Assembly: GCA_905397405.1 (NCBI GenBank)
Contig: CAJPVJ010000846.1
Span: 1-20,045, forward strand
Direction: 5' to 3'
DNA from: Oppiella nova
Taxonomy: Eukaryota; Arthropoda; Arachnida; Sarcoptiformes; Oppiidae
DNA: 20,045 nucleotides
Both the position numbers and the translations under genes were made by a program. This document shows, piece after piece, positions 1 to 10,700 of this stretch. The first letter of the stretch is position 1. Each line of letters begins with the position of its first letter. The notes under the pieces are model-generated. The model did no database searches, was not told where the DNA came from, and was given only the letters and a program-made list of their open reading frames with translations.

Positions 1-1844
1 AAATTACAAATATTTCAATTCCTTTAGTTCACTTTTGTTAAGTTATCAATAATTTTACTATTATGCTGTATATAAATTAAATTTACACTTATTTTTTAAA
101 ATTCAAACCAAATTTTAATTTATAATTATCTGTAGAATAAGATTTAAATAGATATAATTTAAGGAAAATACAAATTAATGAATAATCACATTAATTAAAT
201 ACTTGTTGTACCAAAATTTCTTCAAGATTATTTGGTACAAAAAGTGTTCAATTAAAGTACTATTATCACAATTTGACAAATAAATTATTTAAAAATAAAT
301 GGGAAAATATTAAAATAACTTTTGTGACAAAAAAGGAATTCTTAATTTATGGGAAAAATGTATTTTGAATGCAATAGTAATTTCACTGTTATTTCACTAT
401 AATTTCAGTATTATTACATTTATTTATGTTGTTGTACTGTAATATTAAAATATTAAGTAACATTAAAGTAAAATAAAAAGTTCATAAAAAAATTTCTATT
501 GGTTTTAAAAATGTAAAATGTACTGTATCATAAAATAACATATTTTAGTACGTAATCAATTATATTTGGTTAAAGTATCTGCATACTATATCAGTATAAA
601 TGTTTGATCTCTTTGTTTCAATGCTTTAATTAAAGTGAATGTAAACCTCATTATTATACTGACAAACCAGTTTTAATTTATTAATTTCAATGTCTTTATT
701 TTTTAAAATAATGTTTTAGTGTCACACCTTTGCTATGAGGTGATGATAACTAACAGTTACTGTATTTACAGTAAGTTAAAAATAAATATATTTATCTCCA
801 GATTTATGATGGACTCAAATATAGTACTTATGCACTTCTTGTGCACTAAAATTTCAAGATTAAATAGAAATACATTCAACAATATTTACTTCATTATTTG
901 CGAACTTTTATTTCAATTTTTTTTTATTTTTACATCAAAACCATATAATCAATTATTAAAACTTTTACCGTTTTATAAAAAATTTATTTTTCTTTAATTT
1001 TAAACCTATTATAGCAAACAATGCTATCGTTTATTGAAAAAATGATTTAATAAATCCTTGAAATCCTATTATATTATATCATTAATTATGACATTCGGGA
1101 CAAAACATTTCAACAATTGAGGTAAATATCAATTAAAACAATTTTGGGAGAAAACCTTTTTGAAGAGCAAAATATATAATTAATTGATATATAGTATATA
1201 TTATATACAGTACTTTTGTCTGACTTTGTAGTGAACCTGTCCTCTGAGGTCTTAAGCAGTGATTAGACAACAGTTTTGATAATATAAATCAAAAGTGAAT
1301 TTATTTTTAAGGGAAAACTTGTAACACAAGGTATGGGTTTCTAAAGACATTCAGTCGGAGTGAAAGTAAGTCGTGATTCAAATTAAACCAAAAATTATTA
1401 CGAAATGTTTGACGAAGAGTACGGATAACGACGACGAGTGGAAAAACGGTTTTCCACGTCTGTATGCGATAGTACTATAATATAATACAAATTCAAGGTT
1501 TTCAGTAATAAAACTCAGATTTGAAGTTTAAAAGTTTATCAAAAACTAATATATATAAACGACTATATAAACTATAAGTTAAAAGTTTGCCAAAACTTGT
1601 GCTCAACTATTGTTTAAATGTATTTGTTAAATCTCTAATAAAGAAACATGTTTCAAATTATGTGATTCTTTAACATTAAGTGATTGTTATAAATTATTTA
1701 TTATAAATGTTTTACAAATTTATTTGACATTCCAATGGTTAACTGAAATTAAGTTTTCATTGAAACTCAATGAATAATAATTATTTGTTTCTATGAATGC
1801 AAAGCGGACTCAAGAACTTTTAAATATAATTTCAGTTAATTTCA
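1..1844. other. AT-rich spacer upstream of the S1/LC8-like gene
   Basis: No coding region is supported here. An open frame at 719-997 (+) is low-complexity, rich in F, I, K, L and N, and looks like a chance frame in AT-rich DNA. The only compositional change is a higher-GC patch at about 1330-1470, which contains a GTGGAAAA/TTTTCCAC hairpin (1438-1457). The last bases before the ATG at 1845 include a pyrimidine-AG acceptor-like sequence (atttcag, ending at 1835), so part of this stretch could hold a 5-prime UTR exon and intron. That is inference only. Confidence 0.5.
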
Positions 1845-3280
1845 ATGTATTTGCTTTGTTTGAAAATACTTTTACTATACCTCTTGATTGAAGACTCCTA
1901 TTGTGACACTTGGATTACATTATGGAATAAATTAGATATTCCTGTAGAGATTGTATGTAAACGTGAGGGTCATTTCAAAAGGACCAGCTTTAAGACCAAA
2001 ACGATTAAAGAAGACGAAAGATATGATATTAAGGCGTAAGTCTATATTAAACCAATGAATTACTCTTTCATGAATTATACAGTACTGTATTATTCTGTAC
2101 CTCTTTATATAAAGTGAAAAAGTGAATTTAATTGGATTGAGTTTTTTATATGAAATGTAGTTTATATTTTATTATCTTCTTATTTTGACCTCATTTCAGA
2201 CTATATGATCTGTGAAATTTTAAAAAAATAATTATAACCTTTTTATTAGCTTCTTAAAAACATCTACAATAAAAATACAGTAAATGGTGTTTACCTTCAA
2301 TTCTTATGGATTATCGGTATATTGATAATTGAATAGACGTTTTATTTAAAAAATTTTTTATTATTTTGTAAATTTATTGCACTTACAAAAAGTAATTAAA
2401 CAGCTATTGTGAAAATTAATAAAATTAAAGGAAATTTTTCTATTATTGGGATTTATAGTAGATTTTTTATTTATTAGAATAAACATAAGAAAATTCAAAG
2501 GAAAATAAGAGTAAATATTTCAAACTAATGTTGAAACATTATTTGAGTTACGATTTAAAATTGTTATTCATTGCAATTACCAGTAAATACCCAAATGGCT
2601 ATTCAAAGCGCTATTACCGGCACTGGTGTGATGTAACCGCCGGCACAACTAATATTCAATTTGATATCTTTGGCGGAAGAGATAAACGAATTAATAAACT
2701 TTCGGATTCTTATTCTGATTGGATTATAACCAGAGGTGGTATATATAGAGTGAAAAAGGGATCTCTTATTCTATATTATGGCAAGAATTGGTTGGGAGAG
2801 GATTACGAGGATCTGGAGGATGCAGTGATAGGCACTCCTGAAAAAACGCTTAATCCGTCAGACACTCAGAGAATGTAAATATAATCTAATATTTTCTCAT
2901 TTACTCGGAAGTCATGCTATGATATCAATCTGACACTAATGTTATGATGCATTCCTAATGATTAACTTTGATACCAATATTGAATTGAATTGATTCTTAG
3001 AGCCCCTATGGAGGTACACTTGGCATCATCCACATTAACACTGTCGCAACAACGACTGGCCATTGATAAGGCCACGTATGCCTCCCATAAGTTCACCAAA
3101 ACTAAGTCTATGGGCAAATATATCGGCGACGCTATGAAGAAAAAGTTTGGCCACTTTTGGGCCGTTTTCATAGACCAGCCCGAGAACACCAAGGTCGTCA
3201 AAAGGACTTGTGATACGGACAGAGTGATGATTTTTCAAGTGAATGACACCGACTTTATAGTCTGTCAGGTTATGCGCTGA
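1845..3280 (+). CDS. Predicted secreted protein: S1 (plant self-incompatibility)-like domain + dynein light chain LC8-like domain
   Basis: Three exons: 1845-2035, 2584-2874 and 3001-3280 (762 nt, 253 residues plus TGA). Donors are GTAAGT (2036) and GTAAAT (2875); acceptors are ACCAG (2583) and TTCTTAG (3000). Both introns are phase 2 and the frame is open throughout, with split codons giving Ala64 and Ile161. Residues 1-20 form a hydrophobic leader (leucine-rich, ending SYC), a likely signal peptide. Residues about 22-120 follow the S1/SPH pattern: ITLWNKL (N-x-L), Cys38, a WC pair at 78-79, FDIF at 90-93 (family FDVY), and W110 followed by GGIY (family W-x-I-x-x-x-G). The family's last cysteine pair is absent. 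Residues about 165-252 align with LC8: a helix with KYIGDAMKKKFGHFW (199-214) matching the LC8 A-x-Y-I-K-K-E-F...W-H segment, then beta-strands ending FIVCQV. LC8 proteins are normally cytoplasmic, so a leader in front of one is odd. If intron 2 were retained, an in-frame TAA at 2876 would leave an S1-only 160-residue form. The gene structure is well supported; the S1 assignment is from remembered family motifs and its function is unknown. Confidence 0.72.
2036..2583 (+). other. Intron 1 of the S1/LC8-like gene
   Basis: A 548-nt AT-rich intron with a GTAAGT donor and a pyrimidine-rich ATTACCAG acceptor. It holds no coding signal. The 12-bp perfect palindrome TACAGTACTGTA lies at 2078-2089, one of the dispersed copies discussed in the findings. 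Confidence 0.7.
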
Positions 3281-4159
3281 TTTATCCACTTATAAATGCA
3301 TTGCTATATTTTCATATTCAATTAATGTTGAATCTAAGCCAACTTTCTTAAACAAAAACTTTTATGTGATATTAATAACATATTGATTTGAGATAACATT
3401 GATTTTTTTATTACGTTATAATCGTATTACAAATGCCAAGCGCTGGACGAACTTAATGCTAATTGACAGCCCAACCCAACCCTAAACATACAATTATTAT
3501 GTTTTAATCATACGATATTTATATCTTATTAGAAAACCTTTTTTTCTATTGTTTCACAAGTATTCATATATTCGTATAAATAATTAAAGTGATATTCAAT
3601 ATAATAATTTTACTTATTGTAAAGTAAAAATCATTTGCCAAACACTAGAAATATTCAATTATAACAATACGTGTATTATTTTGCTTATTTAATATTAATT
3701 AATTATTTATCAGTTATGTTATAATTTAATTTAATGTTTAATGAAATATTTTGTTAATTTTAATTCATGTTTTAAATAAATTAAAAAAATATATTTGAGA
3801 CTCGAATTTAAATTTCAATTAAATGTGATTTAATAGTTGGGTGCGATTGTGGGCATAAATGGTCTTTATTGAAAGGTGTGGGCTTTGGATTCACATAATC
3901 ATACTTTTGGTAATAAAAACTAATTCTATAAAAGTCAACAAAGTCATAAAAAATCTTTTAAACAAAAAATTCAATTTACATTTATAGAGTATAGAGTTTT
4001 ACAAATTAAAAACATATAAGTTTAATTAAAATGACATTGTACTTTATTATATGAACAAATAAGAAAATTTAGGAAATTTTTAACTATAAAATATTCTGTT
4101 TATAACACGGAATATTCTATGTTTTGAATATTACTTTTATAATGAATTAGATAAACATT
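3281..4159. other. Convergent intergenic region
   Basis: This lies between the stop of the plus-strand S1/LC8-like gene and the stop of the minus-strand arrestin gene, so both 3-prime UTRs and polyadenylation sites should fall here. It is AT-rich and no coding region is supported. A tttatt at about 4043 would read AATAAA on the minus strand, a possible poly(A) signal for the arrestin gene, but such hexamers are expected by chance at this composition. Two slightly higher-GC stretches (about 3437-3485 and 3838-3895) have no recognisable content. Confidence 0.45.
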
Positions 4160-5878
4160 TCATTCATTGAGACAATCATTTGTATGCATTACTATCACAG
4201 GAAAATTGAATTCGAGTCCCGAAGACTTGTCATCAATTAAAATATGCACAAAATAGTTCACTTCAATCAGTGAGCATTTGGTGGAGGGTCTGGTGTTGGC
4301 GGGAATGGGCACCTGGATCACTCCAGTCGACTGCATGTTTGCCTCGAGATATGGCGCTTCGGATGCGATGTGTTTCTCTGTATTGTTCTTCTGGTGATGG
4401 TTTGCCTTAAAAATGTGTTTCTCTAAGAGAGTTGCCTTCATTTTAATGGCAAAATTTCTTCTATTATTGATGTCATACGAGACGTTAATTAAGTCTCCTT
4501 TTCATGCAAAATTCAAAACAAATTTAAATATAAATTAAATTTTTCAAACAAAACACTGTCAGACCTCCATTGAAGCAATTTTCATTTATACTAATTTCCA
4601 CATCAATTGATCCCTTTTTTATAAAACAACAGCAATAGTCTCGGAGTCTTCTGTAAACTATAGGTGCCTTCGAGTCATAAAAAATGTAAAAGTTTTTAAT
4701 ACATAAAAAATGATAATAGTCTTGAGAGAGGTTTTATGAAATGATCAAAAAGCGAAGGGAAATAATTGAGGCTAGAAATGATTGCCTACATTATTGGTAG
4801 CCTTGAGGGGAGAGCACAGGTAGAACTTGGTCTGTGTTTCGTGATTCCACGATAACAATGACTTCTCGATCTCAGCCTCAATCCAATAGTGAATTTGTCC
4901 GAAATTGCCTTTAAAACTGTTGGGAACATCTCTGCAATTACAGCAATCAAACTGTGATATAGTCGGTGTAACCGCTAAACATAGTCTATTATATTCTTGT
5001 CCTTCAAACTCATGCGAGAATGAGATGTCGTGCCATAAAATAAAATTATGACTTACTCTGGGATTTGAAACACGAATGGAATCCGATGGACACCCCTGTT
5101 CACGACCGTTTCCTTCACTGAGACAATTATTTGAGATAAAAAAGTTATAATAAAAAAGGCTTATTTCCCCTCCAATCTATTTAAATCAAACTATTTGTTA
5201 GCATTGAAGCTAGATATTTGTTGTTCTCATAAATGCAATTTGAAAAACAAATCCTTTAACAAAACATATTATTCACAAAAGTCATTGAAATTAATAAAAA
5301 GCTTATGTTAATATTATAATATTTTGACAGAAATATTCACTGAAATGTTTATAAATAAATATTGATGGAAATTTTTGAAATCATCACTGCTTTAAAGAAG
5401 CATTAGTTAATCAAATAAATAAAATCACAAACTTCAATGTTAGTGAATAATGATATACATCACAGTATTGAAAATTTTATGGATGTTTTTGAAGTGAAAA
5501 TTTATTATACATATAATTATTGAATTAATGCACATTTATATAGAATAAGAATTTCTGAAAATAATTTTATAAATGAATAATGATATACAAATATAATAAA
5601 TAATTACCTGTTTGAGTGACATCGAAGTGTTGTGTTAAGAAATTTAAAATTTGGTGATAAGTAATAATCCGGGACTGTCTATCATTAGCACTGGTGACCC
5701 ATTTTGTTTTAGTCCACTTAACCTCGGCTTCGCCCCGAAGTCTGAGCTTTAAATGCTTGAAATCCAACTCTCCGTTGAAAGCAATGAGCAAAATGCCGAC
5801 AATTTGTTGTCCACTGCAATAAACAAATTGATTTGCGTTCAACTCAATTACAAACTCTTGTAATTGAATTTTGCCCAT
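4160..5878 (-). CDS. Alpha-arrestin (arrestin domain-containing protein), array copy 1
   Basis: Five exons in minus-strand order: 5878-5608, 5117-5057, 4931-4790, 4667-4565 and 4497-4160 (915 nt, 304 residues). Intron phases are 1, 2, 0 and 1, and all junctions keep the frame. The start at 5878 has a good context (ACAATGG); the frame extends a little upstream but without an ATG. The N domain opens with MGKIQLQEFVIELNAN, then LKLRLRGEAEVKW (residues about 45-60), the family strand carrying the G-x-A-x-V-x-W motif. VHRIPFVFQIP (100-110) is the H-x-I/F-P-F-x-F-x-L-P arrestin motif, followed by a P-x-S-F-x-G segment and IHYWIEAEI. The C domain (about 159-304) contains FIKKGSIDVEISI, the GD-LINVSYDINN turn, and VPIPANTRPS followed by a strand ending FPVIV. 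The protein ends 6-7 residues later with no PPxY motif, whereas typical ARRDC proteins run past 400 residues with PPxY tails. The family acts as cytoplasmic adaptors for membrane cargo. The acceptor at 4668 (CTCGAAG) is weak, but it is the one that keeps frame and aligns 19 residues to the paralogue at 15923-17380 without gaps. Confidence 0.85.
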
Positions 5879-7722
5879 TGTTTTCAATTGAACGCATCAA
5901 ACGGTCTTATCTTTATTTTTCAAAACACTTATCTCATAAACTAATGAAAATTTGAAAATGTTCAAAAACATTTCTAATGTGATTTCGATGCCTTACGTAA
6001 TGCATAGTAAGGGATGGAGACCTCGAAATAACATTACCCGATAGGTTGTTCCCAGAGAAACCTTGTTTTCAAATTGTTTTTACTTTCTCTCTAACTAATA
6101 TTTCATAATTTAAAAGGAGTTTCTAAACTCTAGTATGTTATTAAAAATTGAAATGTAAATCAATCCCCTAAACCCTCTATAATTGTTCATATCATTAAAA
6201 CAATTTTTCAATTTAATTACCAGTAAAAGTGTTATTAATGTTTGAGACTTTTTATAACAATATTTATATAATAATTTATTTTCGCAAATCTTATGCAAAA
6301 ATTCTATACTTATTGGCAATTATCATACGAATTTTAATAATAATTAAAATTTAATTTCTATGTGTTTATTTTAAAAATTAATAACTGTAAATAATTATAG
6401 ATTTTAAAATTATAACAAACCCATTATAATATACCAAGTAAATATTATCTAGGATCTTAAGTTAGTGGATCTAACAAAATTATAAGCAAATTCTTTTTAA
6501 ATTAAGATATTTGTTTATTAGATAATTTTATTATAACAAAAACAAATTTAAAAATTAAAAATAATATACCAATTTAAACTTTAAAATTATAAGTTTAGTA
6601 TTCAAAATTATTTAAATTATTAAATATAATTTGTGCAACTTAATGAAATAATGTAAACTATTGAAAACTTTAGTAATTAATATATTAATAGTTATATCAC
6701 TAATTACATATATTTTAAGAAATTATCTTAAAAGTAAGCATAGTATTCACTGTATGTAGTTAAGCTATAAATTATTTTGATTTTGATTTTGATCGACACA
6801 TAAATTTTGATTTAAAATTAGTAACATTACTACTTTAACAAGATTGTGAACTCTGTAGTTTTAATACTGATCTAAAGAGGGAACTGTAGCTGAGATACAT
6901 TTATAAATGAGTATAATTTTCAATATTAACTTGTATTGATGTGTTGACATTATAATTTTGTAAATTCCCTTATAAAATATTTTATCAATACTGAACATTA
7001 ATTTTATTTAAATGTTTAATCCATCAAATATTTGTAAACATAAAATTAAGTTACATTTCTGATTATTTAATTAAAGAATATTTGAAAATATTTTGAATAC
7101 TATTTCTTATTAATTTGCATTCAATTTTGGATTTAATTATTTATTTTAATTATATTAGTTATAGACTTAAAATGTAAAAACAAATATTATTTATATATTA
7201 TATAAATTAGTTATAAAGGTTAATTGTGCTAAATATTTTGTGCAAAATAGTTATGAAACATTTACTATTAAAATTTACCCTATATATACAGAATAGTATG
7301 TTATATGTAATATAATTAAACAACTTAATTTGCATAAAATTTATAATTAATATTAGCGAATTATTGAATTTGATAGTTTAGTTAGTTTTATATATTCATG
7401 CAAATACAGTAACAAAGTTTTGTTGTCATTATTTAAATGAAAACGGAATTGTTTAATAAAAACATTAAATATAAATCAATATAAATCTCAAATGAGTTGT
7501 TAAAAGAAACGAATAAGTAATTCCTGTTTTATGTGATAACCCGTTAAGTTGTCTAAACAAAAGTGAGTATAATTTTAAATGTTATAAATTGTGCTAATAA
7601 TTAAGTTCAATTCAATTGATTATAGAGAATATTTAGAAAAATTAAAAAATTCTTTTCAAATTGTTAATTAAAACTAATAAATTGATAGTTGAGTTGAGAT
7701 GGAAATGTATGTTTTGGTAAGA
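5879..7722. other. AT-rich spacer between arrestin copies 1 and 2
   Basis: The part next to 5879 must hold the promoter and 5-prime UTR of arrestin copy 1. The bases at about 5990-6060 are higher in GC than what follows. The rest (about 6100-7700) is extremely AT-rich, and the frame at 6110-6319 (-) is low-complexity and not convincing. No RNA gene, mobile element or repeat unit is recognisable. Confidence 0.45.
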
Positions 7723-10700
7723 CTAAGATAATGCATATTTATTGGTGATCACAATCGGTAGGTTTAGATGCAAGTCAATAGTATAGGGAATGTCAAGAGT
7801 GACGTGAATAAAGTATTTGACAGTTATTATAGAGCTCTTCATCGACAGGACTGAGTTGTCGGGTATTGTGAGGCGAAGCACTTCTTCCTCCTTATGTCCG
7901 GCGCTTATAATCGACCCTAAGATGGGTTCGCAGAGCAGTGTTTCGATGGTTTTGTGTTTGTCGCCGGACATGAAGATCTGGATCTGATATAGTGATGCTC
8001 GAGGAGTGACGCTCACTGTCGACGAGTTATCGACAGAGCAATGAATTTCTATCGATTCACCTGAAAATACAAACAATTCAATCGATATGTGAGTTGAGTC
8101 TTATAAATGTGAAATAAAATGATATTTTTGTCAGCAAATTGTGGTTAAGGTTGAGTTGAGTATTGTATGTATTGAATGGTATGTTTTGAGGCCAAGGGTC
8201 TCACTAACAATGTGTATGGGATTGAGGGATGCATACAAACAAGTAATTGAAAAGCACGGAAATGTAGATAAAAATCAATACATTTGGATGCCTTTAAACG
8301 TGTTTTTATATTCAATAAGTATAAAGACTCTCTTTTGTAAGTATTGCACATTATTTGGAGATTTTTATTTATGTGACTCTAATCTCTTTGCAATTTTATT
8401 TACAACATTAGCTCAAGACTTACAGAAGCAAAGTATTACTCAATAGAAAAGAAAAAGTGGTTTAAATTTATGAAACACTTCCCATGCGTTCGCTGAATGG
8501 GAAGCTAACGAGTCTTATTGAGTATATAATAAGAAAAAGTCAATTAAACGAGAATAGAGGGCTAAGTGGACAGACCTGCCAAATATCCTTTTCTTACTTT
8601 TCCCGACAAATCGCGACAATTTGCCGACAAATACACTTTTCCACTGCCCAGGCATAGGATTCCCAAATCTTTCTCTGTGCTTCCACTGACGGATAACTGA
8701 AATATAAATTACAATTAGATTTCAAATTAATTATTTATTTTAAATTAAGTGAAAGCACCGATGCAGAAGTCATAAAATTTTAATGAAAAATATTTAAATT
8801 TTATTTGCATTTTCAGTCAACTAAAGGGAATATTCAATAAAAATTCAAATATTCAGTAATTTAAATACAAATATAATGAGCTGTAATACTAGTAATGAAT
8901 AATAATGCATTTCTAACAAATGTATGTGTAAAAAATTGATAACAAAAATCCTACCAAACATACGGGTGCTGTGTGGACAGTCACATACATCACAATTACA
9001 AACTAAGCTCTTGTTTGCGTGCAAATCAAATCATACGGTCAAAAGGGGAGCACTACTAAGAATTCAATATATATAATATATATAGTACTATGAATTCTCT
9101 TTATACAGAATTTGAGTTATTATTTATTTAATATTTGTCTTATGTTTGATATTTTGTAAATATTAAATAACTGCTGATATACTCACGTAAAGGTTGTCCC
9201 TTACGGGTGCTTCGACTGTGATCTCACAGCCAGACCGATGTGTTTTGTCCTGTTCTCCAATGATATATTCAATGAAATAACAAATACATCCGTATATACT
9301 CTCGAATGATGAAGGAATTCCGCTTTTGGTTAGGTTTTCATGAAATCAACAAAACGTTTCAAATGTTATATAATGCTTTTTGAATGCTTTTATTAATTGC
9401 AATCATAAATATAGTCAATTTATCTCTCCTTGTTAAGCATTAACTAAATTAATAGTTTTTGTTTTGCTTTAATTTGTTGTTTAATTAGTGTAATGTATAA
9501 AATTAATTCAAACGCAATAGTAATTTTTAATTTTTTGCAATCGATATTAATTATTTATAATTTTAGTGTATTTAATATAATGCATTAGTTTTAATATACT
9601 GGACTTTACATTATTTTTAATTTATTTTAATACATTAACTTATGATCAATTTGATTAAGTGCAAAATTAAAGCTAAACAAAAAATTAAATACTGTTATAG
9701 TTTTATTTTAAGTTATTTTAAAGATTAAAGTTTTAATAATATACAATACATTATTTATAATTTCAATTAATAATTGATGCACTTTATAATGTTATAGTTA
9801 ATGTTCATTTATATCTAACAAAACTACTGTACAATTTAGTTTTGTTTTTTGTATCGATCTGTTTATTACGTGATACTTATTAATATAATCATATGATTTG
9901 TCATTTCAAATCCAATATTACATAATATTATATTATATTATAATTCAGATAAATTTCTATTACATTACAAATAATTTTTAATTAAAACTAATTTTAATGA
10001 ATTTTCTGAATTCAAATCAATTGTAAATGTTTAATATAAAGAATAATTTAAATAATTTGTTTTAAAAATCAATCCTAAATCAGAGCAGAAACAATAAATA
10101 CGTGATTAATAAAACGGGAAACCTTTATATGAAATGCTAATTTCATACAGATGTGACATTTGGTTGAACCTCAAATATGAGGTGTTTCCACAATATGTCT
10201 CTCAATGAGTTAATTAAATGATATTGCTTTTATAACAATAATTTTCAAACAATGACTTTATTAAAATATTAAATATAATATAATCTCCAAAAAACAAAAC
10301 ACAGCAATTAGAATAATTGAAGTGATAATTAATTTTTATACAACTCATGTTAACGTTATATAGCTTTCAAAATCTCAACAAATATTTATTATTGAAGTCA
10401 ATAGGAAAAATCAATAGGAAAACAACTAAACATTAAATTAATTAAATGATTGTTAGAAATAAAACTTCAATATGACTTTACTTTTAGTGAACAAATTATA
10501 GAATATTTTGTAATACAATGATTAATATATTATACCATAATATGCAGTATTATTCACATAAATATTCCTTTCATTAACAGCAAACTTACAAAAAAAGTTT
10601 TAAACTTTTATAATAAAATGCTTACAAGTGAATTGAAAATCTTTTAGAAAATATTTATTAATATTTATAAAATTAAAAAATAGATAACTTGTCAACATAA

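Noticed and set aside
719-997. Open frame of 92 codons on the plus strand
   Set aside because: Low-complexity F/I/K/L/N composition typical of AT-rich chance frames; no domain, splice context or GC rise.
2962-3289. Two minus-strand open frames over 2962-3289
   Set aside because: They overlap exon 3 of the plus-strand gene, where the LC8-like similarity and phase-matched splicing fix the coding strand.
4565-4931. Apparent frame break between exons 3 and 4 of arrestin copy 1, suggesting a pseudogene
   Set aside because: The first acceptor tried (4651) breaks phase. Using the acceptor at 4668 restores the frame and gives an ungapped alignment to copy 3, so the gene is intact.
8141-8446. 101-codon plus-strand open frame
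   Set aside because: It lies inside intron 4 of arrestin copy 2, shows no recognisable domain, and does not connect to other exons.
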